34,649 nucleotides of DNA, taken from NCBI RefSeq assembly GCF_000297215.2, contig NZ_AMFF02000105.1, positions 1 through 34,649 on the forward strand, written 5' to 3'. A program made the position numbers and the translations under genes. The notes beneath the pieces are model-generated. The model did no database searches. It was not told the DNA's origin and was given only the letters and a program-made list of their open reading frames with translations. This document shows, one piece after another, positions 18,640 through 27,231 of this stretch (positions are counted from its first letter, which is position 1; each line of letters starts with the position of its first letter). Source of the DNA: Piscirickettsia salmonis LF-89 = ATCC VR-1361. Lineage in GTDB: Bacteria; Pseudomonadota; Gammaproteobacteria; Piscirickettsiales; Piscirickettsiaceae.

Positions 18640-19065
18640 TTAGGCACGAAAATTAGCGAGTAATGACAAAGCACTTTCATCACCCTGCTCGCGCAAGGCT
18701 TTAATTTGAGCATGAATTTTCAGCACTTCTTCAGAGGGTACCTGGCGAATCACCTCACCGGTTTCCTTATCTTGCACAAAAGCAACGGCTTCATCAACAT
18801 CATCACGCAATTCAAAGCTCACTTTCTGCCCATGAATCGGTTGAATAAACTGATTAATGTCAGCAATGGCTTGCTCAATGCGTGCTCTCGATTGCACCTC
18901 AGTCACCGGCTCTGCCTGCTCAAGCTCCTGCAGTACGTGTTCTTGTTCTTTAATTTCTTGATTTAAACGTGCTAAACGCTCAACTTCATTAACCTTTATT
19001 TTGGCTGGTGTTGCTGCCGTCTGTTGCGTACTTTGAGTCGATATGGATGTATGTTCAATTTTCAT
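18640..19065 (-). CDS. flaG: FlaG-family protein
   Basis: The 141-residue product has the FlaG domain at its C-terminus: SFELRDDVDEAVAFVQDKE followed by TGEVIRQVPSEEVLKIHAQI. The N-terminal half is charged and helical (about residues 25-80). FlaG affects filament length in other bacteria; the mechanism is not settled. The second ATG (19065) is the start because GGAGG lies 7 bases before it and only one base before the first ATG. It stands between flagellin 2 and fliD, the usual flagellar order. Confidence 0.9.
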   Translation of the reverse strand: MKIEHTSISTQSTQQTAATPAKIKVNEVERLARLNQEIKEQEHVLQELEQAEPVTEVQSRARIEQAIADINQFIQPIHGQKVSFELRDDVDEAVAFVQDKETGEVIRQVPSEEVLKIHAQIKALREQGDESALSLLANFRA

Positions 19066-19183
19066 GATCATACCTCCTTAGTTTTACAATAAGGTGAAGG
19101 GTGAAGGGAGCCACGCCCCCTTAGCCTTATTAGTTTACAAACATTTTACTTATTCATTCCTCTACAGACTTACTCTATGAAAG

Positions 19184-20761
19184 CTAGATAAGTGATAGTA
19201 CGGCGGCTGGAATCTGGTTGGCCTGAGCCAACATCGCTGTACCCACTTGCGAGAGGATCTGCAATTTAGACAGATTTGCTGTCTCAGAAGCAAAGTCTGC
19301 ATCCTCAATTCGTCCACGCGAGTTTGTCGTATTCAACTGTTGGTTCTCAAGGTTTGAGATTACAACATTTAATCGATTCTCAATCGCACCATTATTCGCT
19401 TGAGAGTCGGTTAGGCGGTTCAGTGCTTGATCAAGCGCAAAGATAGCCGATTTTGCCTCAGCAGTGGTTTTAATATCAGAGTCCGCTACCGATTTAAAGC
19501 CTGAAGCATCAGCTACTACGGTACCAATATCAGCCACGGCAGATTGCAAGGTAAAGGCTTTAGAAGAGTGATACTCAACAATACCTGTTGCAATAAAGCT
19601 ATCATTACCACCAGCATCTTGCAGTACCGAAGTTGCTGTACCATCTTGCTCAGTTAAAGTCATAGTACCGGCTGCACTAGAATCAAAAACAGCTAAGGAG
19701 ATATTTTGACCATTTTCACTCACTAACGTCATCGAACCTTTATCAGTACCACTCAATTCAGCAGTCACTCCGTGAGTCCCTGAAGTATCATTAATCGCCT
19801 GAGCTAACGCACTTAAGTCACTGGTATCAGCAATCGTCGATGAAATTGTAGCAAAACTGTAGTCAGCTGCGACACTACCGGTACCTGAGCCTAAGCTAAA
19901 ACTCACATCACCCGCTGCGGTTAAGCCACTTAAGGTCACCTCAGTACGCCCTGTTGCTGTCACCCCATGATCACCTGAGCTATCACTCACCGCTTTTGCA
20001 ATCACCGCAGCCGACATACCTGCTGAGGTTGTTGTTGCAGTAGCCAGTCCAAATGAACTTCCTGCCGCACCAAAATCAGCATCCGCTAAGGCTTTCGTTC
20101 CTAAATGTCCAACAACGGTTAATGCAGAGGCTGCAAGAATTCCATTATCAACATCTTGACCAGTCCCCAAAGTAGCAGTTCCTAAAGCTGTCGCTACCAT
20201 TTCAAAGTCAAATACAGCTCCACCTGCATTCACTGCGGTAGTTTTATAATCACCAACCGCGGTCGCACGCGAATCAGCAAAAGACATGGAAATCGTTTCT
20301 GTCGTCGTAATCCCCACTTGAAACTGTTTCCCTGCAAATGAGCCATCTAATAATGATTGACCATTAAACTTAGTACTTTTTGCCGTTTCAGTAATCGATG
20401 CAGATAACTGCTTAAACTCAAGACTCAAGTTAACGCGGTCAGAAGAACTATTCGTATCATTCAATGATTGCAAGGCCAATACTCGCATCCGCTGTAACGA
20501 GCTGATATTTGTATTAATTGCAGACGATGCTGTTTGTACCACAGAAATACCATCATTCGCATTTCGTGCAGCCTGACCAAAACTTAAAATATCACTGGTT
20601 TGACGTGCGGCAATTGCATACCCTGCGGCATCATCGGCAGGACTATTAATCCGTTTACCCGTTGCTAAACGCTGCAAAGTCGTCTGTAAAGACATATTTG
20701 TCTCGTTAATACGATTTTGCGCAAGCAAGGAGGTGAAGTTGGTTACAACTGAAAGTGCCAT
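19184..20761 (-). CDS. fliC: flagellin 2
   Basis: This 525-residue flagellin starts MALSVVTNFTSLLAQNRI; GAGG lies about 8 bases before the ATG, whereas a 14-residue longer frame has no support. Conserved blocks are LQRLATGKRINSPADDAAGY, the D1 helix LQRMRVLALQSLNDT, STKFNGQSLLDGSFAGKQFQ, and the C-terminal SRGRIEDADFASETANLSK and AQANQIPAAVLSLI. The variable middle (about 170-420) is rich in Ala, Ser and Thr and contains a Flagellin_IN-like unit (SDLSALAQAINDTSG). It offers many Ser/Thr sites for the O-glycosyltransferases at the borders of the locus. It has its own sigma-28-type promoter. Confidence 0.95.
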   Translation of the reverse strand: MALSVVTNFTSLLAQNRINETNMSLQTTLQRLATGKRINSPADDAAGYAIAARQTSDILSFGQAARNANDGISVVQTASSAINTNISSLQRMRVLALQSLNDTNSSSDRVNLSLEFKQLSASITETAKSTKFNGQSLLDGSFAGKQFQVGITTTETISMSFADSRATAVGDYKTTAVNAGGAVFDFEMVATALGTATLGTGQDVDNGILAASALTVVGHLGTKALADADFGAAGSSFGLATATTTSAGMSAAVIAKAVSDSSGDHGVTATGRTEVTLSGLTAAGDVSFSLGSGTGSVAADYSFATISSTIADTSDLSALAQAINDTSGTHGVTAELSGTDKGSMTLVSENGQNISLAVFDSSAAGTMTLTEQDGTATSVLQDAGGNDSFIATGIVEYHSSKAFTLQSAVADIGTVVADASGFKSVADSDIKTTAEAKSAIFALDQALNRLTDSQANNGAIENRLNVVISNLENQQLNTTNSRGRIEDADFASETANLSKLQILSQVGTAMLAQANQIPAAVLSLI

Positions 20762-20863
20762 TTTGTTAACCTCATTACGACCTGAATTATTGGGAACCCC
20801 CAATCATCCATGGTTGCAATGGGCCATCATTGGCACAGGAACTCTAACACTATGTCAGGCTTT

Positions 20864-20891
20864 GTATCGGCCAGTGATGATAAACACTTTA
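20864..20891 (-). promoter_or_regulatory. sigma-28 (FliA)-type promoter of flagellin 2
   Basis: The minus strand shows TAAAGTGT (20884-20891), a 12-base spacer and GCCGATAC (20864-20871). This is seven of eight bases in each box against TAAAGTTT and GCCGATAA, with a spacer one base longer than usual. The leader to the ATG is about 95 nt and contains an ATTGGG-GGTT-CCCAAT hairpin. Confidence 0.7.
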
Positions 20892-20985
20892 GTCTTCAAA
20901 CAATCTTTTTGCCTTAGTTCTCCTTCTGTTTCTGGAATTTATTTATTTATCAATATATTAATTATTTATTTTGTTTCCCTTGTAC

Positions 20986-22578
20986 TTATTGCAGCAACTG
21001 CAAAGCGGTTGCTGGTAGCTGGTTCGCCTGAGCGAGCATCGCCGTCCCTGCTTGCAGTAAGACTTGGAACTTCGACAAATTTGTAGATTCGGCTGCAAAA
21101 TCAGCATCCTCTATACGCCCCCGTGCCGAGGTTAAGTTCAACTCTTGATTTTCAATACTAGCAATAGTGACATCTAAGCGATTTTGTTTCGCACCCAACT
21201 CAGCACCAATCGTTGTTAATGTATCTAATGCTGCATCAACAATTTCAACAGTTAACAGCGCATTAAACCGGTCTAAAATATTCATATCTTTGACCGAACT
21301 CAATAATGAGAACTTAGTATCCCCAGCAGCGCCAACAAAAATTCCACCGACCGTATTCGTACCAGCAATCGTAGAAGCAATATCAAACTGCTTATCAGAC
21401 TTAAACTGTAAAATTCCAACTGCCGCAATAGAATCTGTTCCCCCAGACGTTAAATTGGTTGCCGCAACACCATCCATGCCTTGTACCGCCATGGTTCCTG
21501 TGCCAGAGTTTAGAAAATTTTCTATCGCAATATTCTCACCATCTGCATGTTCTAACATAATTTCATTAAGGTCTGGACTTAAAGATGCAGTGATTCCAGT
21601 TGAGCCACTTAAGTCATTAATCCCTGCAGCCAATGACGTTAAGTCATTTTGGTCTGTAATATTCACATTGACAGCAAAGCCCCCTGTCGATGGATTCGCT
21701 GTTAATAAAGCACCATCACCATAGAGCACAAAAGATATTTGTCCTGGATTTTGCAGGTTAGACAATGTCATGCGTGTCCGCGCTTCAACTCTAACCCCCG
21801 TACTTGCCTTCTCTGTATTCAATGCCTTAGCCACATCTTTAGCCGATGAAGCTTGCCCAGCTGCTCCAGGCACTGCGTAAGCGACAGTCTTCGCAGGTCC
21901 AGCATGACCCGCAATAGTGATACTCTGCGCCACAATTTGATTTACAAATGCATTTAAATCCGCTGCAGCACCTGCTGTGCCTAAAACACCAGCCCTTAAA
22001 GCACCCATATTATCTCCTTGTGCCGCTCCAATTGCGCTGCCTGTAATACCACCACCGTATTCAGCCATACCGATCACTTCAGTCTTGGTATTACCAAACG
22101 TCAAAGATAAAGTATCATCAACCTCAACACCAATTTGAAACATCTGGTTGGCAAGAGAGCCATCGAGTAAGCGCACGCCATTAAACTTCGTCCGCTCAGC
22201 AACAAAGCCAAATTCCTCAATAATTTCTTGAACTTCCAAGTTTAGATTTGCGCGATCAGTGGTATTATTAGTATCATTGGCTGACTGTAGGGCCAAGGTT
22301 CGCACACGCTGTAGCATATTAACTTGCTGGCCAACAGCACCCCCTGCAATCTGTACTAAAGAAACAGCATCGCTGGCATTTCTTACCGCCGTATCATACC
22401 CCTTTAAGCGGGTTGTCATACGCGTAATGATCGCATAGCCAGCCGCATCATCTGCCGCTGTATTCACACGCTTACCTGTGGTTAAGCGCTGCATCACTCG
22501 ATTAATTTCCGTATTTACTGATTCCAGCCGATTCTGGCCCAAAATTGCAGTAAAGTTGGTATTAATAGAAATTCCCAT
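20986..22578 (-). CDS. fliC: flagellin 1
   Basis: The 530-residue flagellin begins MGISINTNFTAILGQNRLES. Conserved N-terminal blocks are MQRLTTGKRVNTAADDAAGY, LQRVRTLALQSANDT (nearly the enterobacterial TLR5-contact helix) and RTKFNGVRLLDGSLANQMFQ. The C-terminus has SARGRIEDADFAAESTNLSK and AQANQLPATALQLL. The middle shares the Flagellin_IN-like layout of flagellin 2 (NDLTSLAAGINDLSGSTGI) but is clearly diverged, so the two are old paralogues rather than recent duplicates. GGAGG lies 7 bases before the ATG, and the best sigma-28 promoter of the window precedes it. It is the first gene of the minus-strand flagellar series. Confidence 0.95.
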   Translation of the reverse strand: MGISINTNFTAILGQNRLESVNTEINRVMQRLTTGKRVNTAADDAAGYAIITRMTTRLKGYDTAVRNASDAVSLVQIAGGAVGQQVNMLQRVRTLALQSANDTNNTTDRANLNLEVQEIIEEFGFVAERTKFNGVRLLDGSLANQMFQIGVEVDDTLSLTFGNTKTEVIGMAEYGGGITGSAIGAAQGDNMGALRAGVLGTAGAAADLNAFVNQIVAQSITIAGHAGPAKTVAYAVPGAAGQASSAKDVAKALNTEKASTGVRVEARTRMTLSNLQNPGQISFVLYGDGALLTANPSTGGFAVNVNITDQNDLTSLAAGINDLSGSTGITASLSPDLNEIMLEHADGENIAIENFLNSGTGTMAVQGMDGVAATNLTSGGTDSIAAVGILQFKSDKQFDIASTIAGTNTVGGIFVGAAGDTKFSLLSSVKDMNILDRFNALLTVEIVDAALDTLTTIGAELGAKQNRLDVTIASIENQELNLTSARGRIEDADFAAESTNLSKFQVLLQAGTAMLAQANQLPATALQLLQ

Positions 22579-22627
22579 TGTCCGGCCTCCATGCCGCTTA
22601 TGGCTCTATCCATAGTCCTTTGTTAGG

Positions 22628-22654
22628 TTATCGGAGTCCAGAACAATAACTTTA
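22628..22654 (-). promoter_or_regulatory. sigma-28 (FliA)-type promoter of flagellin 1
   Basis: TAAAGTTA (22647-22654), an 11-base spacer and TCCGATAA (22628-22635) on the minus strand match 14 of the 16 consensus bases with the standard spacing. The leader is about 40-45 nt. Confidence 0.8.
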
Positions 22655-22778
22655 ATCCTAAGGACTGAAAATTACAGTACAAGAGTTAGTATATTTAGAT
22701 AAGTTTCCAGCATGATTGACAAAAATTGCTTTACTAGCTAATAGTCTAAAGGTATGGAAATAATTAAGAAGAGCACTC

Positions 22779-24980
22779 ATGCCAACAATACAAGAGAAAA
22801 AAACACAATCACTCTTGGACCGTGCTAATTTATGCTTTGAAAAAAACAATATACCTACAGCACTCACGCTCTTTCTACAATACCTTGAAGATAATCCAGA
22901 TGACCCGGATATACTCGGAAAAGTGGGTGCAATTTATCTGCATACCAACCAAGAAATCAAAGCACTCGATTATTTAGAAAAATCATGTAATTTAATAGTC
23001 ACAACAGGCAAAGTCTCTCACTTACTAGATAGCTACATAAAAAACAATCATGAAAAGCGCGGCATTCAGTACTTTAACCAATTACTCGACTGCTTTGATA
23101 AGCATTTTGCACTTTATACACTATATAAAGATAAAGACCATAAAAGCTCACAAGATAATTTCATCAAGGCATGCCAAAACGAACCAAATAGCAATCGATT
23201 GCTTGATAATATCGTTCCACTGTATTGTGACTATTACTATTCTAAAAGCATGCTCAGCTCATATGAGATGCTCTATCAAAACCAAAGAAATTCAATAATT
23301 ATTAATTTATTATATATTAATATTCTATTAAAATTTAATGACTATCAAAAAGCTAAATCTATTTTATTAAATATCATTGATAAAATGCAAGCTGTTGATA
23401 TTATTACAGCATGTCATTTGGTTTATTTTACAACGACTGCCGGTTGCGAGGTAACCATTGCTAAAAAAATTCTAACTATAATACAGAAAAACAAACTCAA
23501 TATTCACTTTATCATCCATTATTCTGGAATCAATAGCCTACGTTATAGTTACTTTATAAAAAAAGAAACATTAGAATTTTTTTTAAAACTAGATAATAAG
23601 CAAGTCCTAGTCTGGCCATGGCTACCTTCTAAAGCACTTAATATTAATAATCAAACTCTAAAAAATATACAGCCTCAACAAAAAGACCCAATAAATTTAG
23701 ATGAAATACTTAAAGATAATAAAATCTTAATCTTTTCCTTTAAAAAACCTGACTTTATTTTTAACTATCTAGGTTTAACAGATAGTCAAATAAAAGAGTT
23801 AAAAGAGAGTTATTCTTCTATTTATACAATAAAAGAAGCACAAGAAGCAGCGACTACAGCCAAAAAAGAAAAAATTGCCCTATTTTGTGACCGTGGCATT
23901 ATTTTATTTAATCAATACTTCTCAGAAACCATAAAAAACATAAAAAAACAAAACAAAAACCATATAGAGTATGATCTTTTTATCATTTGCAGCGACCATG
24001 AAAAACAATATATGACTACGGATATAGAAGAAACCAATATCATCAGCTTCAACTCGTTCAAACCGACTAATGCGTATATGCTAGAAATCATTGAATTAAT
24101 TAAATCACATAAATTTAATTTAATTTACTACTTTGAGTGCGGTACAACTTACTATAATTATTTTTTCCCCTATTTTAGGCTAGCGAAGGTGCAGATTACC
24201 GGCCTTGGCATGCCTCACACAACCGGTATAAAAGAAATGGATTATATTATTCAGCCATCCAGTCTACTCGACAGTCAAGAACAAAATAAGAACTTTTCAG
24301 AAAAGTTAATTTATATAAAAAATATCTTACTATATAAACCTACAGGCATTAACGAATACTTGGAACCCCAGGGCCTGCCTGAAGGCAATCTTTACATGCT
24401 CCACCACTCTCATTTTAAAATTCACTTTGCAATGGATGAGATTATCAAAGAAATATGCCAAAGAGACCCAAATGCCAAAATCATCATCGGCTCAAAACCC
24501 TTTTATGCTACGTTAATTACTCTAAAACATCGCCTTAAAGACACTCTAGGAGATCAACTTTTTAAACAAGTTGTCACATTGCCAAATATATCAGTGAATG
24601 AACTCTGCTCAGTACTTAGAAAAGCTGATGTAATGCTCGACTCTTTTTACTTTAGTGCAGGCACCACAGCTGCTGAAGCGATATACTCATGTTTACCTAT
24701 TGTGAGTTTTCCTGACATTAAAACCTCACATATCACTAAAATTATCGAGGAAATTTATCAACTATTAGAAAGCAACCTTCTTAAACAACATTGTATTGCA
24801 AAAAGCAAAAAGGACTACACTGATAAAGCAATTGCTATTGCTACAGATAAAAGCTTAAAACAAGAACTCAGTCATGAAATTAAAAGCAATTTATATAAAC
24901 TAGAAGGGCAGTTTGAACGAGCATCTGAAGAGCTTACGAAATTGCTCATCAATCTATCAAATCAAGATAACTGCCATTAA
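22779..24980 (+). CDS. TPR-like / GT41 (O-GlcNAc transferase-like) glycosyltransferase 2
   Basis: This 733-residue paralogue of the gene at 11458 has an N-terminal TPR pair (about 15-75; PTALTLFLQYLEDNPDDPDI), a helical middle and a C-terminal OGT-like half. Landmarks are VQITGLGMPHTTGIKEMDY (471-489), FSEKLIYI (506-513), GNLYMLHHSHFKIH (536-549, with Lys547 matching the UDP-binding Lys of OGT), DPNAKIIIG (563-571), LRKADVMLDSFYFSAGTT (613-630) and Glu633 at the place of the family's Asp. It is probably a cytoplasmic Ser/Thr O-glycosyltransferase for flagellin. It is transcribed away from flagellin 1 across a 200-bp shared region. AAGAAGAG precedes the ATG by 5 bases. A perfect TTGACA at 22716-22721 lacks a good -10 partner. 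Confidence 0.8.
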   Translation: MPTIQEKKTQSLLDRANLCFEKNNIPTALTLFLQYLEDNPDDPDILGKVGAIYLHTNQEIKALDYLEKSCNLIVTTGKVSHLLDSYIKNNHEKRGIQYFNQLLDCFDKHFALYTLYKDKDHKSSQDNFIKACQNEPNSNRLLDNIVPLYCDYYYSKSMLSSYEMLYQNQRNSIIINLLYINILLKFNDYQKAKSILLNIIDKMQAVDIITACHLVYFTTTAGCEVTIAKKILTIIQKNKLNIHFIIHYSGINSLRYSYFIKKETLEFFLKLDNKQVLVWPWLPSKALNINNQTLKNIQPQQKDPINLDEILKDNKILIFSFKKPDFIFNYLGLTDSQIKELKESYSSIYTIKEAQEAATTAKKEKIALFCDRGIILFNQYFSETIKNIKKQNKNHIEYDLFIICSDHEKQYMTTDIEETNIISFNSFKPTNAYMLEIIELIKSHKFNLIYYFECGTTYYNYFFPYFRLAKVQITGLGMPHTTGIKEMDYIIQPSSLLDSQEQNKNFSEKLIYIKNILLYKPTGINEYLEPQGLPEGNLYMLHHSHFKIHFAMDEIIKEICQRDPNAKIIIGSKPFYATLITLKHRLKDTLGDQLFKQVVTLPNISVNELCSVLRKADVMLDSFYFSAGTTAAEAIYSCLPIVSFPDIKTSHITKIIEEIYQLLESNLLKQHCIAKSKKDYTDKAIAIATDKSLKQELSHEIKSNLYKLEGQFERASEELTKLLINLSNQDNCH

Positions 24981-25073
24981 AGCCATTCTCTTGAAAAACC
25001 ACCCCACAACTTTGCTAGTTTCAGTCAATAACAGCAAACAACAATATCAATCCACTGCTATAAGCTAAGTCAA

Positions 25074-26024
25074 TCAAACATCCAGTGTATTAAAATATTT
25101 TTTCTTAAGGCTATCTTTAAAACGATTAAATAATACTTGCTCTTCTTTTTTTGTAGTCACCATCCAAATATATGAACTATCTGTATAAGCAAGATCACAA
25201 AACAATGCTGAGTCTAAACGCTGGTAGTTACTTTTTTTATCTTTTAAAGTAATTTCATAGGCAAACTTTAATGCCAGTTGGTCTAAAAACCATATCCCCT
25301 GACCTAATAAAATATTATTCATTATAAAATAAGACACCTGCTTTAAATAATTCTCTGCGACTAAATTATGCTCTAAATAAACAACGCCAGCAGCTAGTTT
25401 TTCCCACTCTGGAGCATACTCATCACCCAATACGGCAATAAAAGTATGAATATCGCAGATGATAGTATCAAGAGGTGATTTAAATAGACTATCACAATCA
25501 ACAATCAGCACGGGTCTTTTATAAGCCATCATATATTGGTAAGCCCGACAGAACCGCATAGAGCTTGTATATAAAGGACAATCGATCTGATAATCACTAT
25601 AGTTAACTCTCTCAAAACTATAGCTGCATCTTATATAACTTAATTTTTTTATAATATTAATTAGCTCACTAATTCTATCATCAGCTTTGCTGTCAACATT
25701 AAATAAGTGAACATGAACATTAGTACTAACTTTTTGGTCATTAATAGAAAAGATTGAATAAATACAATAGGTTAAAAAATAAACAGCATCACAGGCAAAG
25801 AAAATACAGATAGAATTATTAGAATCACTAATATTATTATCAAAATTAACAACAGGAAATTTTCTATATAAATTTTCAATATCAACATCACTATGATAAA
25901 AAGAGTTAAAGTCAAGATCACCTTGAACTTTATTACAATGTTTGAACGAAGAAGTAATTAAACATAACTCCACCAATTTTTTTGACTCTATATGATGCTG
26001 CTTTGCTTCTTGAGCACAGATCAT
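25074..26024 (-). pseudogene. 3' part of an interrupted TPR-GT8-like glycosyltransferase gene
   Basis: From its first Met this piece encodes 316 residues, but the same frame stays open upstream to about 26171 and reads as TPR-like sequence (RILTFKIEKYDEVILLLEKS), so the coding sequence did not begin here. The rest resembles a GT8-like glycosyltransferase: a CIFFACDAVYFLTYCIYSI strand-helix, then PVLIVDCDSLFKSPLD with a DCD metal-binding motif. It would have attached a sugar taken from a nucleotide donor. The joining sequence upstream is a GC-rich repeat bringing stop codons in frame. The first Met has no clear ribosome binding site, so a stable product is doubtful. Confidence 0.72.
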
Positions 26025-26163
26025 GCTCTTAGACCATAATTTCTCAAAAGAGTAAATAACTGCAAGGTAAGCAGATGATAAATAAAAGGGTATGGCACTA
26101 CTTCTAGATTTTTCTAAAAGTAATATAACTTCATCATATTTTTCTATTTTAAACGTTAATATT

Positions 26164-26334
26164 CGTAAGCGTCGCTACCTCGCTCACATGACTCTACGGT
26201 TCGTATAGATTTTTAGACACTCGTTACGCTTGCTACAGACCTAACGGCCTTTCGCAACTCCGCTCTGCTAAAAACCCGAACCTACCTCGGCCTACTCACC
26301 CCGTGCTTAGCACTCCATGGCTCGCAGCGGATGC
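26164..26334. repeat. GC-rich dispersed repeat inserted in a glycosyltransferase gene
   Basis: About 170 bases of much higher GC content than the surroundings separate two halves of one coding sequence. The left edge shares 19 identical bases (26164-26182) with 34572-34590 at the end of the window. Neither edge shows a long target duplication; an ATT stands at both sides (26161-26163 and 26335-26337). No transposase is encoded. Frame and TPR spacing show that the flanking halves belong together: with one codon restored between them, the Asn at the end of the 5' part lies 11 residues before the Tyr of the next half-repeat, as in a normal TPR. Confidence 0.7.
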
Positions 26335-26673
26335 ATTGTGATAATAGTAAGAAATTTCACTATGAAATTTAATTGCTTCTCTTATTGCTTGATATGCCTT
26401 ATCATAACTATCGACAAGAAACAAACAAATCGAATAGTAATAGTAATATACTGACTTTTCAAAATCAGTTAATTTATTATTGATTATTATTGATAATTTA
26501 GATTCGATATTTTCATATGCTAAGCGATACTCTTTTAGTTTAATTAACTCATTAACCTGACATAAAATATCTTGAATCCCATTATCAGTAACAACTAAAT
26601 ATAAATCCCCATCTATCCATAAAGAACTAAAGACAGATTGATAATATTCAGGTGCCTTTATAAAATATTTCAT
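26296..26673 (-). pseudogene. 5' part of the interrupted TPR-GT8-like gene
   Basis: This frame encodes about 113 genuine residues with TPR character (YDKAYQAIREAIKFHSEISY), followed by 12 residues (ASAASHGVLSTG) translated from the repeat and a stop. It lies 42 bases after the GNAT gene and was the last gene of the glycan operon. Together with the 3' part it would encode about 480 residues. No good ribosome binding site precedes the ATG at 26673. Confidence 0.68.
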
Positions 26674-26715
26674 ACAAATAAATAGATAAATTGACTTATT
26701 TCAACAACTGATTAA

Positions 26716-27231
26716 TTATTTTTCAATACCATAAGATAGCCTATGCCAACGCTTTCCCTTTCTATAGAAAAAATTATTTTTACAGCCTTCTTTAATCCAA
26801 CCCAATTTTTCAAATAAGCCTATGGATTTATAGTTATATTCGATAATATCAGTGTCTAACCTCACTAAATCTAACTCTAAAAATGAATAATCTGTGATTA
26901 ATTTAATAGACTCTTCTCCATAACCTTTACCCTGATATTCTTTATTACCAATCATAATGCCAAGATAAGCATTTCTATTCTTCCAATCAATATGAACTAA
27001 ACTGATTGTGCCAATTGGCTTATTATCATCACTATTGCAAATTATAAAACGCCTATTGTTTTGGTCTTTATCTTGATTAGCAACCCAGTCACGGATAAAG
27101 CCTTTAGAGCCTGGAAAATGCCAACCACACAGCATCTCATTAATTTCATCATCATTTGACCATAGGTATAAATAATCGATATCAGTTTCCTCTATTGCCC
27201 TAAAATAAACTCTTTTTGCATGCACTGCCAT
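26716..27231 (-). CDS. GNAT-family N-acetyltransferase
   Basis: The 171-residue protein is a GNAT of the RimJ/RimL type. RVYFRAIEETDIDYLYLWSN opens the fold, YLGIMIGNKEYQGKGYGEES (motif A) carries the acetyl-CoA loop (QGKGYG), and YNYKSIGLFEKLGWIKEG is motif B. In this sugar operon a role in N-acylating an amino sugar is more likely than ribosomal protein acetylation; PseH of pseudaminate synthesis is a comparable case. Its start codon shares one base with the stop of the preceding gene (TAATG), so the two are translationally coupled. Confidence 0.85.
   Translation of the reverse strand: MAVHAKRVYFRAIEETDIDYLYLWSNDDEINEMLCGWHFPGSKGFIRDWVANQDKDQNNRRFIICNSDDNKPIGTISLVHIDWKNRNAYLGIMIGNKEYQGKGYGEESIKLITDYSFLELDLVRLDTDIIEYNYKSIGLFEKLGWIKEGCKNNFFYRKGKRWHRLSYGIEK

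Noticed and set aside
20733-21086. A 117-codon plus-strand frame across the flagellin 1-2 junction
   Set aside because: It overlaps both flagellin ends and the sigma-28 promoter on the other strand and looks like a shadow; no ribosome binding site.
21167-21724. A 185-codon plus-strand frame inside flagellin 1
   Set aside because: It is the antisense of the variable domain; its Pro/Val/Ser-rich composition is the usual mirror of Ala/Thr-rich coding sequence.
22658-22867. A minus-strand 69-codon frame upstream of flagellin 1
   Set aside because: It overlaps the start of the divergent glycosyltransferase and has no ribosome binding site.
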